From: Mrakia gelida
Taxonomy: Eukaryota > Basidiomycota > Tremellomycetes > Cystofilobasidiales > Mrakiaceae
DNA length: 64,000 nt
Direction of reading: 5' to 3'
Assembly (NCBI GenBank): GCA_024345305.1
Contig: BRON01000002.1
Span: 1,488,001 to 1,552,000 of the forward strand
Below, piece by piece: positions 21,839-33,169 of the stretch. Numbering within the stretch: position 1 is the first letter of the stretch; each line of letters opens with the position of its first letter. The notes below the pieces were generated by a model that made no database searches, had not been told where the DNA came from, and was given only the letters and a program-made list of their open reading frames with translations. Position numbers and translations under genes: made by a program.

Positions 21839-23776
21839 TCATCCAGCCCATTCCACTACCTCCCTAATCCAAATCCTCACTTCCTTCCACTCCTCCCTCT
21901 CGAACCCCATCATCTCACTCATCTCCTCCCTGACCTCCTCAGCCCTCTCCCTCGCCTCCTCCAAGCTCAGCTGCTCCTTCATCACGTCCCTCAGATCCCT
22001 CCAGATCAGAGCGCAGAGGATCAGAGACGGAGCCCAGTTGGTGTGAGAGAAGTCTGAGCGACGCGTCGACGAGAACGGAAAAAAATGAAGGTCAGTGTTC
22101 CCTCCTAGGAAAGGGAAGCAGATGAGAGAGCAGAGCCGAACTGAGCAAGATGGTCTTGAGATCTTCAAAAGCTGCCTCCTCGAGGATCGTCCATGTCTCC
22201 GGTGCGAGGTGGTCGAGAGCGTCTTGGAGAGTCGAGAGGGAGGAGGGCATTTCGGAAAGTTGAGCGTGGAACGTGGGCGGGTGGATCCGGTAGTCGAAGG
22301 TTTGGAGGGTGGTTTCTTCGAGGAGCTGTAGAAAAAAGAAGGGTGGGGTCAGGAGAGGAAGGAAGAGAAGCAGAGCAAGGACGACGAGGGAGACGCGAGG
22401 GATGGACAGCTCGACTCACGAGAAGAGAAGGATACTCGACCGGACGAGATCGGAAGTCCTTCCTCAGCAACCATCTTAACCCCCGAATACCGATTGGGTG
22501 AAGAGGATAGTTGAAGTCGTGGTTCGTCTTGCAGGCGAGGATGAGGCAGGTGAGGGCTTGTGTGGGACGAGACGTCAGGTCGAGGTGCTTCGAGGTCAGC
22601 TCGTCTGTCGCGTCCGCCCCTCGAGAGAAGAGAGATCGAAGGTCAAGATAGAAGTGTTGAGCGTGCGCTTACAGGTCTCTCTGATGCTCGCCTCTCGGGT
22701 CTGATCCGATCCTCCCTCGTCCTCGGCGGAGAAGACGACGAGGGAGACGAGTCGAGAGAAGAGGAGGATCGAGAGGAAGCGGGAGTCTGGGCAGATGGCG
22801 AGGTGGTAAGAAAGGGCGGGGTCGACGTCCGGATGAGGAACGACCTGTTCGAAACAGAAAGAGGAGGGAGAAATCGATCAGCATAGGGTCCGAGTCGAAA
22901 GACGGAAGACGAAAGGAGAAACGGACGAACCTCGAGCAGATGCTTCGCCTCCCTCTCGAACTCGTCCAACTCGATCCCACATCTCGACTCTGCCTCTCTC
23001 CTCCTCCCAGGCCCAACATCTCCCTCGAACGCCAGCAGCTCCTCTCGATACTCCTTCTCCCTCTTCAGCATCGCTCGAAGACGCGTCTTCGACCTCCCTG
23101 TCGCAGGTACATGCAGCTCGTTCTCGTCCTCTTCCTCCTCCTCGGGAGCAAACTCCGGAACGTGAACATGCACGAGTCGAACCTTGCTCTTGGAAGGTTG
23201 AGGTTTGTGGAGTGGTGGTGGTGGGAGAGGAGGTCGAGCGACGACGAGTGGTTTGGGAGTTGAAGCGTCGTCGAGGGTTCCAGAGGAGTTGGAAGAGGAG
23301 GCAAGGAAGTTGAATGGAGACTCGACGACTGCAGGTTTGACCGGGGATCTGGCGAGAGGAGGAGGAAGAGGCGCTGCTGGGAGAGGAAGGAGAGGGAGAA
23401 GGGGTGCTGGAGCTAGTAGAGGAGGGTCGAGGCGGAAGGAGAAGTTCCAGGTTCGAGCTCGTCGCATCAGTCCTCCTCCTCCTCCTCCTCTCCCGCTGCC
23501 TCTGCGAACCACTCTGCCCTTCTTCGACACTTCCATGCTTCTGCTCCTCCTAGCCATACCTTCAGGGAGGGATCGGCACCTGTTCGAGAGAGAGTAGGGT
23601 TTGTTGTTCTTCCTCGAGGAGGCCGAGGAGGAGGAGGACTTTGTTGAGCTCGATCCGAAGAGGGATCGAAGGGAGGAGAAGCTGTTGTCTGCGGGGGTTT
23701 CGAGCTGCTCAGAGCGAGCGTTGGAGGAGGAGCGGGAGTCGAGAACTGCGAGAGAGAAGGTTCGAGTAGGAGGCAT
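21839..23776 (-). CDS. unrecognised protein, low-complexity N-terminus and helical C-terminus
   Basis: Minus-strand exons 23776-22931, 22844-22673, 22604-22420, 22325-22142, 22053-21839 give 533 residues. The first 230 residues are Ser/Arg/Pro-rich with RRSRSMEVSKKGRVVRRGSG and proline stretches, so disordered and basic. From about residue 240 the protein is helical: RAMLKREKEYREELLAFEGD, ELDEFEREAKHLLEVVPHPD, SRFLSILLFSRLVSLVVFSA, PTQALTCLILACKTNHDFNY, LLLEETTLQTFDYRIHPPT and SLILCALIWRDLRDVMKEQL. The LTCLILACK helix and the LQTFDYRIHPPT loop recall the first cyclin box (AAxxLAxK, then L-aLdF-l-pPTP). That likeness is by eye only and could be chance. I assign no function. A cyclin-box profile search would decide. 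Confidence 0.7.
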
Positions 23777-25102
23777 AGAAGCGTTGGCCAGAACCGGAGA
23801 GGGACGAGGAGGGAGGAGAGCTGAGGAGGGAGAGAGAGGGAGGGAGGAAGAGTCAGTCTTGAGTCGGACCCGTCAGGGATTCGTAGGACTTTGTAACGTA
23901 CTCCAGCTTCTTCTTATCCTTCGCAGGTTGAGAGGAGAACGAGAAACCCTTCCGTTTTTCGAAGATGGCCGTCGGGAAGGAACGAGGGAGAGCAGGTCGA
24001 AAGTTGAGCTGGTGAGCTTCGCTCTCCTCCCTCGCTCGGCCACAGACAGCCACAGGGATTCTACACTTCGTTCGCACAGACTAACCTGGCCCTAAAGAGT
24101 AGCCTAGTAGTCGGTACTCGGATCACCACCCTGAACAGCAGAACTGTAGGGTCGGAGGGATCAGTAAGTCGGCCCATTCTCCTCCTTGCTTGCGCGTTCC
24201 CCTTTCGTTTCGTTCGATGTTCCAGAGACTGGTATCCTTCTCCATCCGTGTGACCTTACACTGACATCTCATCTTCAAGCAGTGCTCAGAGAGACGATTT
24301 AAGAGGGTTTCATCAGTCTCGCATCGTGAGCTGAATCGCGCGAGCGAAGGTGAGCTCGAGCTTCCTTCCCTCGATTTCCCTCCCCTCTCGCCGTCCTCTC
24401 TCCTCTCTTTCTTTCTCGCTCTCCCTCAGCCTCAGCTGAATTATGCTCTCTTCTCCACGATCAAAACACCGGTTCACCTCGAAACTTTGTTCCAAGGACG
24501 AGCTGGTCGAGGGCAGCACCGACGAAGGAACCGCTTCGAGAGCTTCGTAGCTCACTTTTTTTGATTCCCTTGGGAGCTGACAACTTTGACGTAGAATTGT
24601 GGGCCGGAGAAGGTACGGAACTACAGATGAGTGAGCTGACTCTGGCCGGAAGGGCTGGGAGGAAGGTTTTCCGGAAACGATCATGGAACGAACTCGTCGA
24701 GTCGTCGGGCGTCTCGGTGAGTCGCCTGCGTTTCTGCTTCCTCCTTCCCTCCTCTGTTTCCTCCCCCTCCTGGATCAAATCGACAAGTCGAGCAGATGCT
24801 GACTACATGTCCTCGTTCACTTGTTCATCTGCCAGTTCCTCGCTCTACGAAGAAGGGAGAGAGGCTCAGCTCACCTCGACGCGTCGGCACTGGACGGTCG
24901 TCGCCTATCGCTCGCTCGACGATCTCTTCGCGGTCCACTTTTGAGCCGGCCTTCTCTGATCTGCTGACCTTGGCGATATTTCCGTAGATTGATAGCGGTC
25001 CTCTCTCAAGATACCTCCACCCTTGCTTCCCTCTCGCCACTCAACGCCCACCTCGACCTCCTCCCTCCCTCCCTTCTTTCATCGCCAGCAACACCCACCA
25101 AC
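23777..25102. other. long intergenic region between divergent genes
   Basis: About 1.3 kb between a leftward unknown gene and the rightward permease gene. It carries several splice-like pairs on the plus strand, for example a GTGAGCTCGAG donor near 24350 and a CTCCCTCAG acceptor near 24430. Several short ATG frames are present (for example from 24443). None joins into a convincing protein. It may hold a spliced 5' UTR, upstream frames of the permease gene, or a non-coding RNA. One GACGCGTC palindrome lies at 24878-24885. Confidence 0.4.
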
Positions 25103-28100
25103 ATGGACGACGAGAAGAAGATTGACACCTCCGGTCAGCACTTCGAACATTCGCCTGGCGAGGAACCTACGACTCTCACTCAAGAGACCGAGAAGTACCG
25201 GGATGGCTTCTCATTCAGAAGGATCTTCCATCGACCTGACAACACCGCGTTCTTCCAAGAGGCTCTCGACAAGTACGGAGAGGAGGGTGCTATCAGTCCT
25301 GAGGCTGAAGCGAGACTCGTAAGGAAGTTGGATTGGACCATCGTGCCTGTGAGTATAATTCAGCTCATCTCGGCTCCCCTTCCTCCTGTCTCCTCTCTTC
25401 TTCGCTTCTCTCTCCTCCTGGTCGTTCCTCGATCTGACCCGTCTCGTTTCCGACTTCCGGTTTTACAGATCCTCGGAGTGAGTGTCTTTTTCTGTTTGCT
25501 GTCGTTGGTGAAAGCGAATGAGAGGTTGGGCCTTGCTGACGTCTCGCGTCCGTCTTTCGCGTCGCCCCCCTTCTCAGATCTGCTACGTCTTCTGTGAGCT
25601 CTCTCTTACCCGCTTCCCATGATCGCAAAAGCTAACTGTACTCTATCACTTCGTTTGCGTTCCTAGACTACGGTGAGCAAGCTTTCCTCGCTCTCGTTCT
25701 GCCCGAGAAGTTCGAACGCTGACCTTCGCCTTGTCCCTCCCTCCGCTCTTCCTGTCCTCGATCCAGTCGACAAAACTACCTTGTCTTACGCCGCTATTTT
25801 CGGCATTCGCTCGCCCAAACCTGTCGGACTCAACCTCGTAGGAACCGACTACTCGTGGCTCTCGTCGTGAGTCTCAACCGAAGTTCGCAGTCCTCGTTCA
25901 TCTCTTCCTCGAGGCTTCGCTGATCGTCTTTTCCCCTCTCTTCCTAGGATCTTCTACTTCGTGAGCTTCTATCATCATGGACCGGCCTCTTCGACTCTCA
26001 CTCTCAAGCTTCACTGACCGCCCATCCTTCATCTTTCGCTCAGGGATGGCTCGCTTGGGCGATTCCCTCGAACCTCTTGTTGCAGAAGTCCCCCGCTGCG
26101 ACCTACCTCGGATTCAACATCCTCATGTGGGGAGTTCTCCTGATGGCCCAAGGTGAGTCGACTCAAAAACCGGAGAGAGGCAAGGCGAGGCGAGTCGACG
26201 ACGACAAGATCGACGCGTCGAAGCTGACTTCTTTGGCCTTCGCCTTCATCCAGCCGGGGCTCAATCCTTTGGCGCTCTTCTCGCCCTCAGGTTCCTCTCC
26301 GGAGCCGCCGAAGCCATCGCAGATCCAGCTTTCATGCTCATCACGTCGATGTTCTACACGCGGTGCGTTCGCTTTCAAACGCGTATTTCTTCGGCTCTCG
26401 TTTCTGATCCACTTGCTTTTGTCCGACACCGTCTGAATTTCTCAGAGCTGAACAGCCTTGGAGGGTGAGTCCTCTTTGACGCGCTCTCTGGCCTCGCACA
26501 AGCGGCTCGCTGATCGTCTCTTCCTCCCTCCCGCTCCTTTCCCCGCATCAGATCTCGTGCTGGTACGCCTTCAACGGAGTTGGAACCGCCTTCGGAGGCC
26601 TCCTCGGATTCGCCATCGGAAACATCAAGGGAGCTCTCCAGTCTTGGCGATACGAGTGAGAATCTTCTTGTTCTTCTCGTTCGTTTCGCTCGATCTGACT
26701 TTGCTCTTCCGCAGATTCCTCGTTATCGGAGCTGTCTGCGCTGCTTGGGGACTTCTCATCCTCTTCTTGCTCCCATCTTCGCCTGCTACCTCCGTTTGGT
26801 TAACAAGAGATGAGAGGTTGATGGCCGTCGCCCGTTTGAGGAAGAATCAGGTGAGTTCGATCCCCTCCTCTTCGCGGTTCGCGAACTTTCTTTCCCACGT
26901 CTTTCGAGCCTGACTCGCTCTTTACATGCAGACCGGTATCGAATCCCACCACATCAAGATTCATCAGATCAAGGAAGCCTTCATGGATCCGAAGACGGTG
27001 AGTTATTGCGACGCGTTCGCCTTCGACTTTCTCAGCTCACGTCGTCGTGCTACTGTACGCTCCCCTCCAGTACCTGTTCTTCCTTCTTGGATTCTTCGCC
27101 AACATTCCCAACGGAGGAATCTCAAACTTCAGTACACTCATCATCAAGGTTCGCCTGCTTTTTCGACTTCGAGAAACGCTGGTCGCCGGGCTCACTCTCT
27201 TCTTTCTTTCCTTCCTTCCCCCCATCTCTTGCAGGGTCTTGGCTTTAACACGCTCAAGACCGCACTCTTAGGCATCCCCCAGGGAGCTCTCGTCGTGATC
27301 TGGATCTTGCTGGGAGCTTTTATCAACTCCCGACTCCCTCCCAACTCCAGAACGGTTCGTCCTTGTCCTCGCTGTCGGCTTGGGTTCTCAAGCGCTGACT
27401 CTCGATTCTTCCACATCTAGCTCGTCTGCATGGCATTCATGATCCCGACGTGCGTTCACCCCTCTCTGTTCGAAGCGGGACGAAGCCCTGACTGATTTGA
27501 ATCTCCCTCGTCTTTCAGGATCGGAGGCGCCCTCGGTTTCCTCCTCGCTCCCAAAGACGCATACGTCGGTCGACTCATCGCCTTCTACATGACTGTGAGT
27601 CTTTCAGCTCTCTTCAGAGTGCTCTCAGAGTACTGACGACGTCGATTTCGAATCCAGGGATCCTACCAAACGACGTTTGTGCTCTCCCTCTCGCTCATGT
27701 ACGTCTCCGTCTTCTTCTACTTTCTTCCCTTTGACCTCACGAGCTAACCACCTCGGCGGTTCTCGCTTATTCAGCACCTCCAACGTGTGAGTTGCCGTGG
27801 CTCGCCTCTATCTATCGTGCTCTCGAACGACGAACTGACCGAGAAACGACGCGTCTCTTTTCCAGCGCCGGACAGTCGAAGAAGATGGTCGTTACGGCTT
27901 TGATTTGGCTCGGAGCTTGTGTCGGGTAAGCTGAGATCCTTGCTCTCCTGGATATCTTCGCTGCTGACCTCTGTTCCTTCGATGCATACAGAAACATCGC
28001 TGGTAAGCTCCCATCTCTCTCAATTTCCTCGCGTCACCTCACCGCTGACTACCGCTCTCTCTTCGTTCCCTCTCCCAGGACCCTTCTTTTACAAGGCCAA

Positions 28101-28517
28101 CCAGGCTCCCACCTACAAGATGGGAATTGGAAGCATGCTCGCGGCCAACATCGTCGAAGTTCTGATCATCCTTCTTCTTCGACTCAACTTCATCCGAGCT
28201 AACAAGCGAAAGGCGCTTCAACGAGCTGCTCTCGACGCTGCTGGGGTTGACGAGGACGGAAACCAAGATCTGAAGGGGATCCGACCAAACGCCAACTCTA
28301 CTACCTTCTCGGACCTTACGGACTTCGAAAACGTGAGCGAGCAGACGGACGATCTGAGGCGACGCGTTCCGAACTGACTCTTCTTCCTTGCCTTTTGCTT
28401 TGATTCTTCCAGCCCAAGTGAGTCCAACCTTCTCATAAGCAGACGTCCTGAGATGACGTGCGAGATACTGACATATCCTTCGCTTTTGCTTCGCTCAGCT
28501 TCGTCTACGTTTACTAG
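25103..28517 (+). CDS. MFS transporter, allantoate permease (Dal5-like) family
   Basis: Twenty-three exons: 25103-25348, 25469-25477, 25578-25593, 25667-25672, 25767-25866, 25948-25960, 26044-26152, 26254-26362, 26447-26465, 26552-26655, 26715-26850, 26932-26997, 27071-27148, 27235-27354, 27421-27449, 27519-27594, 27658-27698, 27775-27786, 27866-27925, 27992-28002, 28079-28332, 28413-28417, 28499-28517. Phases close throughout, giving 545 residues. The order fits anion:cation symporters: cytosolic N-terminus, then TM1 ILGICYVFYYVDKTTLSYAA, DYSWLSSIFYFGWLAWAIPS, FGALLALRFLSGAAEAIADP, MFYTRAEQPWR, SWRYEFLVIGAVCAAWGLLI, a central loop, YLFFLLGFFANIPNGGISNF, LITSNVAGQSKKM and PFFYKANQAPTYKMGIGSML. 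The family imports allantoate, ureidosuccinate, nicotinate and similar small anions with protons; which one here is unknown. Seven exons are 16 nt or shorter, the smallest 5 and 6 nt. Confidence 0.9.
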
Positions 28518-28736
28518 CCTCGTCGCGTCCCTCTCTTCGACTGTCTGTTTCCGTACCTTCGTTCTGGGTCTCGAGTCTCTCTTCGTTGTCGATCCTCCCT
28601 ATCTCTGCTCCTTTTGTAGTTTTATGACGATGCCTCTGTGAAATCGACGAGAGAAGGAAAGAAACCGCGACGACGACTCGACGGTCTCGCTGCTTGACTG
28701 CCCGCGAGATGCTCTCGACGCCTTTGCGACTTCGAG

Positions 28737-31391
28737 ATGGCGCTTCGAGAAAAGAGAGATCCTGCCGCTCTGGCTCACGAGCAAAGAATGTTCCAGACGG
28801 TTGAGAGACGAGTTCGAGTTTTGAGACTCCGAAAGGTGAGCTCGCGAAGGAGAGGTCGAGCGATCTTGTTCTCCAGAGCCCACCAACCCTCTCGAAGGAA
28901 ATCAAGAGCTATGCCTCGAAGGTCCCTGGATGCACCCACTTCAGACGTCCTCATCAAGAAGCCTTCCTCGAGCGACAGTGTAGAGGCGATCAAAGGTGAG
29001 CCAGGGAATCGACCTCTCGCTCCTTCCCTTCCTCCGCTCGAGCTCACCTTCTCTTTCCCCTTTCCGTCTCCTCCCTTCCCAGCCTCCCTCTCAGCTCTCG
29101 GACTTCCGCCAACAGGAAAGAAGGAGACTATACTGAAGCAAGTAACAGCCGTCTTCCCTCCTTCGATCGTTCATGCCTCACCCTGAACTTCTTTCGAGTG
29201 AGAGATCAAGCGAACGAAGCTGACCTTTCTCCTCCTTCCCTTTGCGTTGGCCCATGTTCCTCTCAGACGGCTCAAGAAGGCATGGCATCATCTCACCACC
29301 TCAGCAGCTCAAGAAGAGAAGGAACAAGAGGAGCTTCTCGAGAAGGAACGACTCAAGCTCATCGAAGCTGAGAAGAAGGACTTCCGTCAGACGGCTCGAG
29401 GAGTGAGCTTCTTCTTCCCTTTCCCGATCCTTCTTCCTCCCCTCTCCATCCTCACATGCCTCTTCTCGGAGCTGACCTACGCTTCATCCGATGTGTCTTT
29501 GTAGAAGTACAAGGCTTTCCTGGTGCTCGACATCGAAGGCACCTGCGAGTCGGGCAAGAGTTTCGACTTCCCCAACGAGGTCATCGGTAGGTCGGCTTCT
29601 CCCTTCATCTCTACTTCTCTTCGACAATCCTTCACATCTCACTCACGCTACTTCTTCCTCAGAGTTCCCCGTCGTCCTCGTCAAGTGGCGACCCATCGCG
29701 GCCTCCTCGTCTTCCTCCTCCTCCGCGGACCCTCGTCCTCTTCACCATCAACAAGAGCTCTACGTCGCCGACACCTTCCAAACCTACGTTCGACCCACCT
29801 GGAGACCGAAGCTCACTCTGTTCGCTACGAGTCTGACCGGAATCACTCAGGTTAGCTCAATTTCTGGGCGGCTCTCTCGCCTGGTGAGCTCTCGCTGATC
29901 TCCTTCCTTTCGTCTCACGCTCGCTCTTCGCTTCCTTCTTCTTCACAGGAACAAGTCGACAGAGCTCCTACCTTCGTTGAGATGCTTCCTTCGTTCCTCG
30001 CCTGGATGAAGAAACACGGTCTCGAGCACCTGGGCGACGACAAGGAGCGAGATTGGTTATGGGTGACGGACGGTGTGAGTCTCGATTATTCAGCTCCCCT
30101 TCCCTCTGCTCATCTACTCTCGTTCAAGTAGCTCACTCATCTCCTCGAACATGTGTCTACCAGGCCTTTGATCTTCGAGACTTCGTACGTCTTCTCTTTT
30201 CCTCCTGCGTCCGTCGTGCTCGTCTTCTCTCGCGTCTGACCTTCGACTTCCCGCTTGTTCCTTTTCGTACAACCACAGATCGCCAAACAGTCCTTCATCT
30301 CCAAAATTCCTCATCCCTGGTATCTTGCTGGAGATATCCTCGACCTCAAGGAGGCCGTCGCGGCGCTTCTCACGAGGCAATGGGACGAACGAGGAGGATT
30401 CGACGCGCCGTCGGAGGTCGCTGCCGCCGATGTCCCACCTCCGACGGTTGAAGACGCCAGGACTCCCACGCAGGAAGCAGGATCGGAGCTCAGGATGCAG
30501 GACGAGCTATCTCCAGCGGCGGGAGTCGTTCTCGGAGAGGTCGTCGAGGAAGGAGTCGTGTCGAGCGTCCAACAGCCGTCGGAACCCAGTTCGATCAAGA
30601 AGGAAATCGAGATTCCTCCGATAAATGGCTCGGTGGATGTGAAGGACGACTCTCTGGTGGAGGGGATGAAGGGCATGGTAGTTGGAGAGGACGGGGAAGT
30701 CGAGCCAGCGGTCGCGTCGTCACTACCAGCCATCACCACCACCTCTCCCTCTCTTCCTCCATCTCCTCGTCTCGAACCTTCCACCATCTCAACCTCCGAA
30801 CCTACTCTACCACAAGATTATTCAGCAGCACCATCACCCACTCCTCCACCTCTGCCACTCGCTCCAGAAACTCCCAAAGCCGTTCCCTCGACAACAACCT
30901 CTCCCTCCCTCGCCACCGATCCCTCTCCCACTCCTCCCAAAACGAAGAAGCGCAAAAACAACAAGAAGAAGAAGCCGCCCAAGTTCTACTACAACGTCAC
31001 CGACATCCTCTCGCATCTGAACATGGGTCCGTTCGAAGGTCGACCGCACTCGTTCGTTCATCTCTTCGCGCTCTCGTTCTTTTTCCATCCCCACCGAGTC
31101 TGGTCACCTGACGCTCTCCTCTTCCTCTCTCTCCCTTCAGTGGAATCGACGTGAGCCTCCACCTCTTTTTTCTCCCCACCCCTCGTCTTCGCGTCGTTGA
31201 GATCGCGTTGACTTCGTTTCTCTCCCTTTCCTCTGCTGCAGGACGCGAAAAACATCGCTCGAATCCTGATCGAGGTCGAGTCTCGAGGCATCATCCTCGA
31301 ACCCAACCGCTTCGTTCGTCCTGGAGACCGACGCTGGAACTGGATGGGAGAGAAGGGGAACATCATCTGGGAGAGGGAGGCTCAGGAGTGA
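28737..31391 (+). CDS. ERI1: ERI1-type 3'-5' exoribonuclease with SAP domain
   Basis: Exons 28737-28995, 29083-29137, 29267-29402, 29505-29586, 29663-29850, 29949-30074, 30165-30185, 30279-31051, 31141-31150, 31242-31391 give 599 residues. Residues about 87-115 form a SAP-like motif (LSALGLPPTGKKETILKRLK). The DEDDh exonuclease domain starts at 151: FLVLDIEGTCE supplies D159 and E161, WVTDGAFDLRDF supplies the third acid, and HSGIDDAKNIARI (about 546-558) the His and last Asp. SAP plus DEDDh is the ERI1/THEX1 architecture, which trims siRNAs, histone mRNA ends and 5.8S rRNA. An acidic, Pro/Ser-rich, then Lys-rich insertion of about 185 residues (about 335-520) splits the nuclease domain. Intron 2 (29138-29266) needs a GC donor (GCAAGT) for the frame to close. 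The N-terminal 80 residues are basic, and an internal start near 28913 is possible. Confidence 0.88.
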
Positions 31392-31616
31392 GGCGGCTGG
31401 CTTCGCGTTTGGACGTTGTTTCTTCTCTTTCTTCTTTTCGATTTTCGCTATGCCCTTGCTTTGATACCCTAACTCACTTCTTCTTCACGACATGAAACGT
31501 CCTCTTCTTTCTCGGACCCAAACCTTCCTGGACGCGTCGAAAGCAAGTGCTCGTCCTCTGGAGCGATTCGAACGACCTCAAACCGCCATCATCTCTCCCT
31601 CCCCCTTCGCTTCGCC

Positions 31617-33169
31617 ATGCCTCCTCGCAAACCCGCCGCTTCCTCTTCGTCGTTCGCGTCAAGCTCGAAACCTTCCAAGCGAGGAAAGTTTGATGATCCT
31701 GATCCCGAGTTGGACGACCTGGCTGGAGGAGGAGGAGGAGGAGAGGAGGAGGATCTCGAAGACGTCAAGGTCAGTTTCGCTCCTCCTTCCTCCCTTCCTT
31801 CCCTTCCCTCCTCTCCCCTTCCATCCCTTCTTCTGCCAGGGCCCGTCGCTGCTGCAACCTCATGACACTGACTACCCGCCTATCTCTGTTTGTTACGTAT
31901 GCTCTTGCAGGGTCGTAAAGACGGAGTGAAGCAAGAAGGGTACGACTCAGACTCCTCGGACGACGGCGAAGGAGTCGTTCCTTCTCGCAAGCTCAAACCC
32001 ACCGACGGAGAAGACTCAGACGACGACATGTTCGGAGACAAACCAGCCAAACCCACCACCACTACTGCTTCAGACGGCAAGAAGAAAGAGCCCAAGTTCC
32101 TCTCCCTCGGCGAGATCGAAGGACAAGAGTTCGGCGACGGAGGAGACGACGAAGATGGCAACGTCTCGGAAGACTCCAAGGACGGCATGGGTTTCGAGCT
32201 CTCCTCGTTCAACATGAAGAACGAGCTTCGAGAGGGAGCGTTCACGGAGGAGGGAGCGTACGTCACGAACGACAAGGATCGGATGGAGGTTCACGACCGA
32301 TGGATGGAAGGAGTCGACACCAAGGCTACCATGCGAGCTGCTCGGGAGGCCAAGAAGAGGAGGGATCAGGAGGAGGAGGAACGAGGGAGGAGGGATGTAG
32401 AAGGGCTTAGGGATGGTGGGGGGAGGGAGGAGTTGGTGAGGGAGATTGTTGGGATGTTGGAGCGAGAGGAGACGGTGGTGGGAGCGTTGAAGAGGTTGGG
32501 AGGAACGATGGATCAGAAGGAGAAGGGAGCTGCTGGTGGACCTGGAGGAGGGAAGAAGCTCAGCTGGGCGGAGAGGCAGAAGGAGAGGAAGAAGGCTTTG
32601 GCGGAAGCTGCTGAGGCGGCTGGAGGGATGGAGGTCGACGGATCAAGCTCAACTCATCAAGACTCCCCCTTCGAACGCCTCTCAACCATCACCTCCGATC
32701 TCACCGCCTTAGGCCAACTCGACCTCTACTCCATGACCAAAGAAGCTCTTCAACGTCTCCTTCCTCCTCCACCTCCCACCTCGACTCGACCTCCTCCTTC
32801 CGCCTCTTCCTCCTCCGGACCACCCCCACCCGACGACGGATCCCAGTACGAGTACCGCTACACGATGGACTACATCAAGTCTCTACCGGAAGCGGAGAAG
32901 CCCGTGGAACGAGAAGTCTTTGGTGAGTCGATGCTCGACCTCTCTGTTCGCGTCGTCTCTTTCGTCGCTCGAAGCTGACTCTTTCCTCCCTCCGTCACTT
33001 CGTTCGCTCGTTCGTTTGATCGCCAGGCCCCTTCCCGAAACCCTCAATCCTGCAATGGCGAGCCCAAGGATTCTTCGGAGGCGTTGGAGGAACGATGGAG
33101 AAGGTCGAGCTGAGGAAGGTCGGAGGGGAGAGCTCGGAATGGGTGTTGTTTTGGTCGCTGTTTGGATAA
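31617..33169 (+). CDS. LIN1: LIN1/CD2BP2-like U5 snRNP protein with GYF domain
   Basis: Exons 31617-31769, 31911-32922, 33027-33169 give 435 residues. An acidic N-terminus (DDPDPELDDL, DSDSSDDGEG, DSDDDMFGDK) leads to the family's hallmark GFELSSFNMKNELREGAFTE, EGAYVTNDKD and DRWMEGVD. A Lys/Glu-rich helix and a Pro-rich linker follow. The end is a degenerate GYF domain: YEYRYTMDYIKSLP, EVFGPFPKPSILQWRAQGFF, KVELRKVG and EWVLFWSLFG. This matches CD2BP2 (human U5-52K) and Lin1/Snu40 (yeast), which attach to U5 snRNP through Prp6 and Dib1 and leave before the tri-snRNP forms. The GYF motif keeps GPF and the aromatic W-----F pattern. The next gene is convergent. Confidence 0.9.

Noticed and set aside
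24561..24944. A 127-residue open frame before the permease gene
   Set aside because: No recognisable sequence, no phase-consistent partners and a composition typical of non-coding regions here.
28836..28876. GTGAGC...CTCCAG pair inside ERI1 exon 1 that looks like an intron
   Set aside because: Removing its 41 nt shifts the frame and destroys the following SAP segment. The unspliced frame stays coherent into exon 2.
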